NCBI GenBank assembly: GCA_017628395.1
Contig: JAGBZD010000053.1
Location: 1 to 43,544, forward strand
From: Paludibacteraceae bacterium
GTDB taxonomy: Bacteria; Bacteroidota; Bacteroidia; Bacteroidales; Paludibacteraceae
Reading direction: 5' to 3'
Length of the DNA: 43,544 bases
The position numbers and the translations under genes were made by a program. The notes beneath the pieces were generated by a model. The model saw nothing but the letters and a program-made list of their open reading frames with translations. It did no database searches and was not told where the DNA came from. Of this stretch, positions 8,965 through 15,991 are shown piece after piece (positions within the stretch are counted from its first letter, which is position 1; each line of letters starts with the position of its first letter).

Positions 8965-9013
8965 AAAAAAAGACACCCTAACGGATGTCTTTTTGTGTCC
9001 TCCCAGGTACTCG
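8965..9013 (-). repeat. Direct copy of the tRNA-Lys 3' end plus its terminator
   Basis: These 49 bp repeat 9146-9194 with two mismatches, at an offset of 181 bp. The copy holds the last ~18 nt of tRNA-Lys (acceptor and T-arm side) and a complete hairpin terminator (minus strand, 8992-8969). The remainder of the tRNA is missing. Confidence 0.85.
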
Positions 9014-9025
9014 CGTTCGGCAATC

Positions 9026-9126
9026 TCGCACATTGACTGTCGCTGTGCGACATTAGGGTGCTCGATGCCTCCGCTCTTCCCAAAATACTACAGCATTTTG
9101 GGAACCCTATAGTTAATAGTAGGGTT
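9026..9126. repeat. Three consecutive hairpins between the two tRNA-end copies
   Basis: Inverted repeats: TCGCACA/TGTGCGA (9026-9050), a 10-bp stem TTCCCAAAAT/ATTTTGGGAA (9077-9104) and AACCCTA/TAGGGTT (9103-9126), the last sharing two bases with the second. No reading frame with recognisable content is present. The stretch could encode a small RNA or be the remnant of an insertion. Confidence 0.5.
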
Positions 9127-9145
9127 CTCGTCCGCATAGGAGCAC

Positions 9146-9175
9146 AAAAAAAGACACCCTAATGGATGTCTTTTT
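9146..9175 (-). terminator. Terminator of tRNA-Lys
   Basis: Minus strand: a 10-bp stem AAAGACATCC/GGGTGTCTTT (one G-U pair), a 4-nt loop and a T-tract directly downstream of the tRNA 3' end. Confidence 0.85.
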
Positions 9176-9176
9176 G

Positions 9177-9249
9177 TGTCCTCCCAGGGACTCGAACCCT
9201 GGACCCACTGATTAAGAGTCAGTTGCTCTACCAACTGAGCTAGGAAGAC
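9177..9249 (-). tRNA. tRNA-Lys, anticodon CTT
   Basis: A 73-nt cloverleaf: acceptor stem GTCTTCC/GGAGGAC with one U-G pair, D-arm with GTTGGTAGAGC, anticodon loop CTCTTAA with anticodon CTT at plus-strand 9216-9214, T-arm CCAGGGTTCGAGTCCCTGG and discriminator A. CCA is not encoded. It has its own promoter (9273-9304) and terminator, so it is a single-gene unit. It reads AAG codons. Confidence 0.95.
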
Positions 9250-9272
9250 TTGCTCCTTTTCGAAAGCGAGTG

Positions 9273-9304
9273 CAAAGGTACTGCTTTTTTTTGAATTGAC
9301 CAAA
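9273..9304 (-). promoter_or_regulatory. Promoter of tRNA-Lys
   Basis: Minus strand: TTTG (9304-9301), 20 nt, TACCTTTG (9280-9273), ending 24 nt before the mature tRNA. Full consensus match. It is divergent from the 9329-9360 promoter. Confidence 0.85.
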
Positions 9305-9328
9305 TATTTTTACAAAAAAGTGCTTTTT

Positions 9329-9360
9329 TTTGCATATTTCATAAAAAAGTAGTAACTTTG
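9329..9360 (+). promoter_or_regulatory. Promoter of the kinase-RapZ/prfA/rsmE operon
   Basis: TTTG at 9329-9332, 20 nt, TAACTTTG at 9353-9360, 24 nt before the ATG at 9385. Full consensus match. Confidence 0.85.
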
Positions 9361-9384
9361 TAGCCTATTTTATGTTGGATAACT

Positions 9385-10833
9385 ATGGCACAATCATTAA
9401 GTCTATTATTTTTTGAAGCTACAGGCAAGAAAGCAGGTGAGCAAACGGCTTTGACTGCTTCGGGTAGCAATCGCAGATATTATCGCATTGAGAGTGAAGA
9501 TAAAACCACTTCGCTCATTGGGGTACAAGGTACTTCGCGTGATGAGAATCATGCTTTCCTCTATATGGCGGAGCACTTTATGCAAAAGGGGCTGAATGTA
9601 CCTAAGGTGTTGGCAGTCAGCGACGATGAGATGAACTATGTGCAGCAGGATTTGGGTAATGTGCTGCTGTTTGACTACATCGCAGAGGGTAGAAAGACGG
9701 GTGTGTTCAGTGCGAAGGAGAAAGATATGTTGCGTGAGACGATGCGTGCATTGGCTCGTTTTCAGGTGACTGGTGCGGAGGAGTTTGACTTCAACCAATG
9801 TTATCCACAGCCTGAGTTTAACTTGCGTTCTATACTTTGGGATCTCAATTATTTCAAGTATTGCTTCCTGAAAGCGACGGGACTTGACTTCCAAGAAGAT
9901 AAATTGGAGAATGAGTTTGAGCGTTTGGCATATATCCTCTTGCAAAATCGAATGAATGCTTTCATGTATCGCGATTTCCAATCACGCAATGTGATGGTGC
10001 ATAAGGAAGCAGACGGTACAGAAGTGCCATACTTTATTGATTTCCAAGGTGGAAGAAAAGGTCCTGTGTTCTATGATGTGGCATCATTCCTTTGGCAAGC
10101 CAAGGCGAATTTCCATCCCGACTTGCGGGAGGAATTGGTGGAGGTCTATCTCGAAGAATTGCAGAAGTATATGCCTGTAGATAGAGAAGTGTTCTATGAA
10201 ACACTGAAACACTTTGTGCTCTTCCGCACCATGCAAGTGCTTGGCGCATATGGCTTTAGAGGATATTTCGAAAAGAAACCCCACTTCTTGCAATCTATTC
10301 CATTTGCAATAGACAACTTGCGTCATCTATTGAAGCACGCGAGCGAGGATTATCCTTACTTGATAGAGGTGCTGCAGAAGATGACGGAGATGAAGCAGTT
10401 TAAGGATGTAGGGGTGCGCAAACCGCTGGTAGTGAGAGTGATGAGTTTCTCGTATAAGAAAGGTATCCCTGCTGACCCATCGGGCAATGGTGGCGGATTT
10501 GTGTTTGACTGCCGTGCGGTAAATAACCCTGGTAAGTACGAGCGTTATACGCACTTCACGGGCATGGACGAGCCTGTTATTAAGTTTCTGGAGGAGGATG
10601 GCGAGATTGCTCCATTCTTGCAGCAAGCGTATCAGTTGGTGGACTTCTCCGTGAAACGCTATATGGATCGTGGATTCCAAAACTTGATGGTTTCATTTGG
10701 TTGTACAGGCGGACAACACCGTTCGGTATATTCGGCGGAGAAGATGGCACAGCATATCAATGATAAGTTTGGCGTGGAGGTGCAACTCATTCACCGTGAG
10801 CAGAATATAGAGCGCGTGCTCAATGCGAAATAG
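9385..10833 (+). CDS. AmgK-like sugar kinase fused to a RapZ C-terminal domain
   Basis: Two domains in 482 residues. Residues ~1-330 are an aminoglycoside-phosphotransferase-fold kinase like AmgK (anomeric MurNAc/GlcNAc kinase): GSNRRYYRI near the N-terminus, catalytic loop YRDFQSRNVM with D197, and metal-binding IDFQ at 218-221. Residues ~348-477 match the C-terminal domain of RapZ: VRVMSFSYKKGIP, FVFDCRAVNNP, FTGMD and FGCTGGQHRSVYSAE (438-452). In E. coli that RapZ domain binds glucosamine-6-phosphate and small RNAs; RapZ's own N-terminal P-loop is absent. Together with the MurU-like enzyme across the tRNA this suggests amino-sugar recycling with a built-in sensor (inference). First gene of a seven-gene operon. 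Confidence 0.88.
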   Translation: MAQSLSLLFFEATGKKAGEQTALTASGSNRRYYRIESEDKTTSLIGVQGTSRDENHAFLYMAEHFMQKGLNVPKVLAVSDDEMNYVQQDLGNVLLFDYIAEGRKTGVFSAKEKDMLRETMRALARFQVTGAEEFDFNQCYPQPEFNLRSILWDLNYFKYCFLKATGLDFQEDKLENEFERLAYILLQNRMNAFMYRDFQSRNVMVHKEADGTEVPYFIDFQGGRKGPVFYDVASFLWQAKANFHPDLREELVEVYLEELQKYMPVDREVFYETLKHFVLFRTMQVLGAYGFRGYFEKKPHFLQSIPFAIDNLRHLLKHASEDYPYLIEVLQKMTEMKQFKDVGVRKPLVVRVMSFSYKKGIPADPSGNGGGFVFDCRAVNNPGKYERYTHFTGMDEPVIKFLEEDGEIAPFLQQAYQLVDFSVKRYMDRGFQNLMVSFGCTGGQHRSVYSAEKMAQHINDKFGVEVQLIHREQNIERVLNAK

Positions 10834-10838
10834 AAAAG

Positions 10839-11468
10839 ATGATATTTGCGATATTGTTTTCGGTATTGACTACGCTTTCGAATGGTATGTTTCATACCAC
10901 TTACGAAACAGAGGTAATGGCTACTGCTGATTCGTGCAATGCAGTTGTGGATGATATGATATATTGTCTGCAAACTAATCCCGAACTGCTATCAGAGCAG
11001 TATTTTGCAGGACTGGGCATGCAAGAGGACACGGACAAAAATGCCTTCTATTTGGAGTGGAAAGAGTCGTCTTATTACCCCGAAAAGCAGTATAGCAAGT
11101 TGGTGTTGGATGTGCTGGTGAATGAAAAACCTTTTCTCAAGGATGTGGTGATTGAGGCATATGTGACTGATAGTTTGGCAGGCGAACGCCGCGACATCCG
11201 AGTGGATATACGCTATGCAGGCATGCTGATAAAGGAAGCATATGGTTCGTTTCATGTGCAACCTACGGGAGAGAATACTTCGAGAATAGGTATGGATGTG
11301 CATGTGAAGTTCGGTTGGTTCTTCCGCATATTCATCTCACGCAAAGTGTATAGCGATACTATTGATTGGCGACTGGTGCGATTTGTACAAAACTTGAAAC
11401 TCCGTGCAGAAGGCATCGTGGCTGATGACGCGTATTGGAGTGCTGTTGATAAACAGCCCTGCCTTTAA
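10839..11468 (+). CDS. Unrecognised protein of 209 residues, possibly exported
   Basis: I do not recognise the family. The first ~17 residues (MIFAILFSVLTTLSNGM) are hydrophobic and could be a signal peptide, though without a clear basic start. The rest is soluble-looking, alternating beta-like strands (KLVLDVLVNEKPFLKDVVIEAYV, then a segment around DIRVDIRYAG) and ending in an amphipathic helix VRFVQNLKLRAEG, a layout reminiscent of small lipid- or ligand-binding folds. It begins 5 nt after the kinase-RapZ gene and ends 30 nt before prfA, so it is co-transcribed with both. Confidence 0.7.
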   Translation: MIFAILFSVLTTLSNGMFHTTYETEVMATADSCNAVVDDMIYCLQTNPELLSEQYFAGLGMQEDTDKNAFYLEWKESSYYPEKQYSKLVLDVLVNEKPFLKDVVIEAYVTDSLAGERRDIRVDIRYAGMLIKEAYGSFHVQPTGENTSRIGMDVHVKFGWFFRIFISRKVYSDTIDWRLVRFVQNLKLRAEGIVADDAYWSAVDKQPCL

Positions 11469-11498
11469 ACTTTCAACTTTAAACTTTCAACTAAAACA
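11466..11498 (+). repeat. Heptamer repeat spacer before prfA
   Basis: The 30-nt spacer is a tandem array of CAACTTT/AAACTTT units (TTTAAACTTTCAACTTTAAA, continued once more). It replaces any Shine-Dalgarno sequence directly ahead of the ATG at 11499. Confidence 0.75.
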
Positions 11499-12599
11499 AT
11501 GGATATATTAGAGAGAATAGATGGACTGGAGGCAAAGTTTCACGAGGTGAGTTTGCTCATCACTGACCCTTCGGTGATTGCCGATCAGGCGCGTTATGTG
11601 CGTCTCAATCGCGAGTACCGCGACTTGGAGCGTGTGTTGGCTTCTGCTGCGAAATACAAGAAAGCTGTAACTGATTTGGAGGAGGCAAAGTTCTTGTTTC
11701 ATAATGAGTCTGATAGCGATTTGCGCGAGATGGCTCGTGAGATGATAGATGAACTTGAACCACAAATCTCAGGTTTGGAGGAAGAGGTAAAACTCATGCT
11801 TTTGCCACAAGACCCAGAGGACGGCAAGAATGTGGTGATGGAGATTCGTGCAGGAACGGGTGGTGATGAGGCATCCATTTTTGCAGGTGACTTGTTCCGC
11901 ATGTACAGCAAATACTTTGAGACACACGGCATGAAGATGACCGTCAGTAGTTTCTCAGAAGGCGCTGTAGGTGGATTCAAAGAGATTATTTTCAATGTAT
12001 CGGGCGAGAATGTGTATGGTACATTGAAGTATGAATCGGGTGTGCACCGCGTGCAGCGTGTGCCTGTGACCGAGACCCAAGGTCGTGTGCATACATCGGC
12101 TGCGACAGTGGCGGTATTGCCAGAGGCAGACGAGTTTGAGGTGCATATCAACGAGGGTGAGATCAAATGGGAGACCTTCCGCTCAGGCGGTGCTGGTGGT
12201 CAGAATGTGAACAAGGTGGAGTCGGGTGTGCGCTTGCGCTACAACTGGAAGAACCCTAATACGGGTGAGGTGCAAGAGATACTCATTGAGTGTACCGAGA
12301 CCCGTGACCAGCCAAAGAACAAAGAGCGTGCGCTCGCACGATTGCGTACACAGATTTACGACAAGGAGCATCAGAAGTATATTGATGATATCGCTGCGCG
12401 CCGCAAGACGATGGTCAGCACAGGTGACCGCTCGGCAAAGATTCGTACCTATAACTATCCGCAAGGGCGTATCACCGACCACCGTATCGGCTATACGATT
12501 TACAACCTGACCGCCTTCATGGATGGCGAGATTCAAGGTGTGATAGATGCGCTGCAGGTAGCGGAGAACGCAGAGCGTATGAAGGAGAGCGAATTGTAA
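11499..12599 (+). CDS. prfA: Peptide chain release factor 1
   Basis: Reads UAA/UAG stop codons and triggers peptide release. The 366 residues show the RF1 layout: N-terminal helical domain, the codon-recognition tripeptide PVT at 189-191 (position of PAT/PxT in RF1), the GGQ catalytic loop at 233-235 in FRSGGAGGQNVNK, and GDRSAKIRTYNYPQGR typical of RF1. Presence of PxT rather than SPF and of the RTYNYPQGR motif separates it from the RF2 gene at 18976. Gene three of the operon starting at 9385. Confidence 0.97.
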   Translation: MDILERIDGLEAKFHEVSLLITDPSVIADQARYVRLNREYRDLERVLASAAKYKKAVTDLEEAKFLFHNESDSDLREMAREMIDELEPQISGLEEEVKLMLLPQDPEDGKNVVMEIRAGTGGDEASIFAGDLFRMYSKYFETHGMKMTVSSFSEGAVGGFKEIIFNVSGENVYGTLKYESGVHRVQRVPVTETQGRVHTSAATVAVLPEADEFEVHINEGEIKWETFRSGGAGGQNVNKVESGVRLRYNWKNPNTGEVQEILIECTETRDQPKNKERALARLRTQIYDKEHQKYIDDIAARRKTMVSTGDRSAKIRTYNYPQGRITDHRIGYTIYNLTAFMDGEIQGVIDALQVAENAERMKESEL

Positions 12600-12620
12600 G
12601 ATATTAATTATAAGTGTAAT

Positions 12621-13352
12621 ATGTGTAAACGAATAGTCGGATTGTTGTTGTTCATGGTACTACTCTGTATGCCGTTGCGTGCAGAGAGTATGTATCGTGA
12701 TACCTGCTATTCGTTGCGTACTGATGTTGGTTATGCATACAATATAGTTTATGGGCACCATGCGACATTCAATATGGGAGCCATGTTACCTATAAACCGC
12801 AATTTTGAGGGAGAAATTTCTGCTCGTGCGACGACGGCGAATACCTATACGATAGGATTGCGTATGCAACCTAAGTTTCCTATCAAAAGGAATGACAAAG
12901 ACTGTGGAGAAGTCTTGTTGGAAACACATGTGTTGTATAATCGATTTCAACGCAACCACATGCATGGACTTGCTGCAGCCTTTTCTGTGGGGTATCGTTG
13001 GGAATATGTCTATGCAAAGGTGGGGTACGGTATGAGTATGATGGCCGCAATGGTAATGTCGCAACATTCAACAGAGAATAGTATTTTTGAGCCCCATAAT
13101 TTGGTCTATTACTTGGAAATTTTTGCGCGTCCGCATACCTCTCCATGGAATATTTCGGCATGTATTACCGATATGACCGATTTCCAGATGGAGCGAATGT
13201 TTACGCCGATATTTATACTAAGGAGTTATGTGGATGTGGCAGAACATTGGCGTTTGTGTTTTAGTGGACAGTGCAAACCTGTGGGTATAGCGAATCAGGC
13301 GGCATCGTTTTTTGGTGCAGAAGTGAGTGCAGGGGCGTCTTATAGATTTTGA
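12621..13352 (+). CDS. Predicted outer-membrane beta-barrel protein, unknown function
   Basis: A 243-residue exported protein. A clear signal peptide (basic MCKR, hydrophobic IVGLLLFMVLLCM, cleavage after LRA) precedes about eight to ten amphipathic beta strands with alternating residues, and the chain ends in SAGASYRF, an aromatic C-terminus as in barrel proteins inserted by BamA. No enzyme motif is visible. It ends 4 nt before the lipoprotein phosphoesterase gene. Confidence 0.75.
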   Translation: MCKRIVGLLLFMVLLCMPLRAESMYRDTCYSLRTDVGYAYNIVYGHHATFNMGAMLPINRNFEGEISARATTANTYTIGLRMQPKFPIKRNDKDCGEVLLETHVLYNRFQRNHMHGLAAAFSVGYRWEYVYAKVGYGMSMMAAMVMSQHSTENSIFEPHNLVYYLEIFARPHTSPWNISACITDMTDFQMERMFTPIFILRSYVDVAEHWRLCFSGQCKPVGIANQAASFFGAEVSAGASYRF

Positions 13353-13356
13353 TGAT

Positions 13357-14244
13357 ATGAAAGGAAAAATATACATATTACTCTGTATTATGGCAGTTGT
13401 GGTGGGGTGCGATGAGAATTCAGGTGCGTTGTTCAGAAGTACTGCGCCCTCTGTTGATGAGAGGTTTTCTCTTTCGATGCAATATAATGATAGAGAGGGA
13501 TATACCACTATTCAAGCACGCGATGATGAATATTCGGTATATGTATGTACTGATACGCATGTAGCTACTGTGAACACTAAACTGCAAGCATTTATTCAAC
13601 TTTACCGCGATGACCGTACTTGTCCTGTAGCGGTGTGTTTGGGGGACTTGATTGAAGCAGATCACTCGTACATATGGTTTGTGGATGCATTCAAGCATAT
13701 AAAGACTAATCCGTCTAAACCCGATACGATGTTTGTTACGATAGGTAATCATGATGTGTTTTATGATCAATGGCATAATTATACACAATATTGGCCGACA
13801 TCTACCTACTATTTTGTGGTTGAAACCAATGGCAAGAATAAGGGGAAAGATTTGTTTATTTGTCTCGATACCGCGCAAGGAACATTGGGGAGAAAACAGT
13901 TGGCATGGCTAAAAGAGCTGTTGGAATGGGCGGATGGAGAACAATTTAGACATATCATCGTGTATTCACATATCAACATTTTCCGCCGTGATAATACATT
14001 TGCGGATATATCGACCGTTTCATTAGAAGAAACTTATGAGTTGATGTCCTTGTTTACGGAACATAATGTTGAGCAATTCTGGGCAGGACATGATCATGGT
14101 CGAGAGGAGTTTACACATGGAAATGTGAAATACATTATTGTGGATAGTATGAAAGAGGAAGAGGATAGTTCTGCATATATGATTCTACATGTTGGAAAAG
14201 AAATAAATAATACTTTTCATACGATAACTGTTGATTCTTTATAA
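13357..14244 (+). CDS. Lipoprotein metallophosphoesterase (calcineurin-like)
   Basis: A 295-residue lipoprotein: the start at ATG 13357 gives MKGKIYILLCIMAVVVGC with lipobox VVGC and Cys18. The mature part carries the five metallophosphoesterase blocks: CTDTH, GDLIE, GNHD, YSHINIF and GHDHGRE, so it should bind two metal ions and hydrolyse a phosphoester in the periplasm or at the cell surface. A longer frame begins upstream at 13327 but overlaps the preceding gene and lacks a signal. The substrate is unknown; the neighbouring beta-barrel suggests an envelope role. Confidence 0.88.
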   Translation: MKGKIYILLCIMAVVVGCDENSGALFRSTAPSVDERFSLSMQYNDREGYTTIQARDDEYSVYVCTDTHVATVNTKLQAFIQLYRDDRTCPVAVCLGDLIEADHSYIWFVDAFKHIKTNPSKPDTMFVTIGNHDVFYDQWHNYTQYWPTSTYYFVVETNGKNKGKDLFICLDTAQGTLGRKQLAWLKELLEWADGEQFRHIIVYSHINIFRRDNTFADISTVSLEETYELMSLFTEHNVEQFWAGHDHGREEFTHGNVKYIIVDSMKEEEDSSAYMILHVGKEINNTFHTITVDSL

Positions 14245-14246
14245 CG

Positions 14247-14957
14247 ATGTATTTGTTTTATACCCCCGACATAGAGACGAGTCATTTCCTCAGCGAGGAG
14301 GAGTCAGCGCACTGCGTGCGTGTGTTGCGTTATGACCGTGGCGATGAGATTTTGCTCACCGATGGGCGTGGTACGACCTACCATGCGCGTATCACCAATC
14401 CGCACCCAAGACATTGCGAGTTTGAGATTCTGAGCCAAGAGAAACAAGAGAAGACGCACAATATCTATTTGCATGTGGCGATTGCTCCTACGAAGAATAT
14501 CGAGCGATTGGAGTGGATGGTGGAGAAATGCACGGAGATAGGTGTAGATGAGATTACGCCTTTGCTGTGTCGTTTCTCGGAGCGTAAGAGTCTGCGCAAT
14601 GACCGATTGGAGAAGATTATTTTATCTGCTGCTAAACAGTCGTTGACGCCTTATCTGCCCAAACTCAATGAGTTGACGGACTTTGCCACACTAATGCAAC
14701 AATATGGTGGTAATGAGGATATAGACAAATATATTGCGCATTGCTACAAGGATGAGAAGCGCGAGTTGAAAGATGCGTTGCGAAAGGGTAGGGATGTGCT
14801 GATACTGATTGGACCCGAAGGCGATTTCTCGGAGCAAGAAGTGGAAATGGCTATCGCCAACGGATTTGTACCCGTTGGATTGGGACGCTCGCGCTTGCGC
14901 ACGGAAACGGCAGGCGTAGTGGCGTGCCATACGGCGGTGCTGCTGAATGAAGAATAG
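14247..14957 (+). CDS. rsmE: 16S rRNA (uracil-1498-N3)-methyltransferase
   Basis: SAM-dependent enzyme that methylates U1498 of 16S rRNA in the assembled 30S subunit. The 236 residues show an N-terminal PUA-like domain (HCVRVLRYDRGDEILLTDG) and a SPOUT knot with IAPTKNIERLEWMVEKCTE, LIGPEGDFSEQEV and LGRSRLRTETA, all RsmE hallmarks. It begins 2 nt after the phosphoesterase gene. Confidence 0.96.
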   Translation: MYLFYTPDIETSHFLSEEESAHCVRVLRYDRGDEILLTDGRGTTYHARITNPHPRHCEFEILSQEKQEKTHNIYLHVAIAPTKNIERLEWMVEKCTEIGVDEITPLLCRFSERKSLRNDRLEKIILSAAKQSLTPYLPKLNELTDFATLMQQYGGNEDIDKYIAHCYKDEKRELKDALRKGRDVLILIGPEGDFSEQEVEMAIANGFVPVGLGRSRLRTETAGVVACHTAVLLNEE

Positions 14958-14964
14958 GTTAGTA

Positions 14965-14986
14965 GATCGCCCTTTGGGCTGTAGAT
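14965..14986 (+). repeat. Palindromic GATCG-type repeat unit (intergenic copy)
   Basis: The sequence GATCGCCCTTTGGGCTGTAG followed by AT contains the hairpin GCCC-TTT-GGGC. It is nearly identical to a unit inside uvrA (31413-31433 region, GATCGCCCTACGGGCTGTAG on the coding strand). It sits between the rsmE stop and the PAP2 start. Confidence 0.65.
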
Positions 14987-14991
14987 AAGAG

Positions 14992-15603
14992 ATGATAGAT
15001 AAATTGATACATATTGACACGGAGATACTATTGGCTATTAATGGCTGGCATGCTCCTTGGGCGGATACACTGATGTGGATCATTTCAGCGAAGGCGACAT
15101 GGATTCCGCTGTATTTGCTATTGATTGGCTTGCTCGTTTGGCGTTACCGTCAACCTGCTCCTACGCCTATCAAGTGGCTACAGAAAGTGCCTGCTTGCGT
15201 GGTAATGATTGTTGCAATTGTAATGGCGGTGGGGCTTGCAGACTTCATCGCTTCGGGTATATTAAAAGACCTTGTGGCGCGTCCACGCCCTACGCGCGTA
15301 CCTGAATTAGAAGGTGTATTGCACTTGGTAAATGGGTATAAGAGTGGACGATATGGCTTTGTGAGTAGTCATGCAGCCAACACCATGGCGTGCGCGTTGC
15401 TCTTTTCGCTGATTTGGCGCAATAAAATAGCCACCTGTAGCTTGATGCTTTGGGTGGCTGCGAATTGCTATAGCAGAATGTATCTTGGGGTACATTATCC
15501 CACAGATATTATGGGTGGTCTTATTGTTGGTGCGCTGGTGGCGGTGGCAATGTATCAAGTCCTTCGGGCGTTGGGTGAGGTGTCGCGTGTTGGTGTGGAG
15601 TAA
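14992..15603 (+). CDS. PAP2-family phosphatase
   Basis: A 203-residue inner-membrane enzyme with five or six helices and the three PAP2 phosphatase motifs: KDLVARPRP (92-100), SSHA (125-128) and SRMYLGVHYPTD (161-172), facing the periplasm. Such enzymes dephosphorylate undecaprenyl pyrophosphate, phosphatidate or lipid A; substrate is not deducible, but an undecaprenyl pyrophosphate role would fit the cell-wall theme. Last gene of the operon from 9385; its final 83 bp overlap the antisense gene at 15521-15958. Confidence 0.92.
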   Translation: MIDKLIHIDTEILLAINGWHAPWADTLMWIISAKATWIPLYLLLIGLLVWRYRQPAPTPIKWLQKVPACVVMIVAIVMAVGLADFIASGILKDLVARPRPTRVPELEGVLHLVNGYKSGRYGFVSSHAANTMACALLFSLIWRNKIATCSLMLWVAANCYSRMYLGVHYPTDIMGGLIVGALVAVAMYQVLRALGEVSRVGVE

Positions 15604-15958
15604 GCCAATTGCAGGGGTGTTGAGGGGAACGAGGTGTGTGATTCAGTTGGCGATTCATAAAAGCTGAATACTGCTCGGGCGATAGGATGTTTTTCAGTTC
15701 CTCTTGCATTTGCACCATACGCTGTATAGCCTCGTTTCGAGTATGGCTAATGTTGTGTAGCATGGCATATTTGAGATGCATGCGAAACAATGTGTCGCAT
15801 AGGACACTGTCCGTAATATGCAACTCGCGAATGAGCATTGCTGTTTGCTTATGGGCAATGTCTTCCGCAGTACGACACGGAGGCATACTCCTTTGAGCTG
15901 CAAGAGAGAGTGCCAATATCACACCAACGAATATGAACCAAAAACGAATCATGCTCAT
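15521..15958 (-). CDS. Small secreted protein, Spy/CpxP-like (tentative)
   Basis: A 145-residue exported protein starting MSMIRFWFIFVGVILALSLA with a clear signal peptide (an ATG two codons later, at 15952, is equally possible). The mature part is helical; RMVQMQEELKNILSPEQYSAFMN resembles the LTxxQ-type helix of periplasmic Spy/CpxP-like chaperones and Bacteroidota proteins of that kind. The last ~40 residues are rich in Pro and His and are encoded antisense to the PAP2 3' end, so the tail may be a late extension. A longer frame reaches 16279 but runs through the divergent permease gene. Confidence 0.6.
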   Translation of the reverse strand: MSMIRFWFIFVGVILALSLAAQRSMPPCRTAEDIAHKQTAMLIRELHITDSVLCDTLFRMHLKYAMLHNISHTRNEAIQRMVQMQEELKNILSPEQYSAFMNRQLNHTPRSPQHPCNWLTPHQHATPHPTPEGLDTLPPPPAHQQ

Positions 15959-15991
15959 TTTAAGATAACTACAGAGATAACCACAAAAATT

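Noticed and set aside
9088-9303. Minus-strand frame of 71 codons, with a partly similar one at 8931-9137
   Set aside because: It is a translation of tRNA-Lys and its terminator; the similarity between the two frames comes from the 181-bp duplication.
12786-13508. Several minus-strand frames across the beta-barrel and phosphoesterase genes
   Set aside because: They are antisense shadows; both plus-strand genes have signal peptides and recognisable structure.
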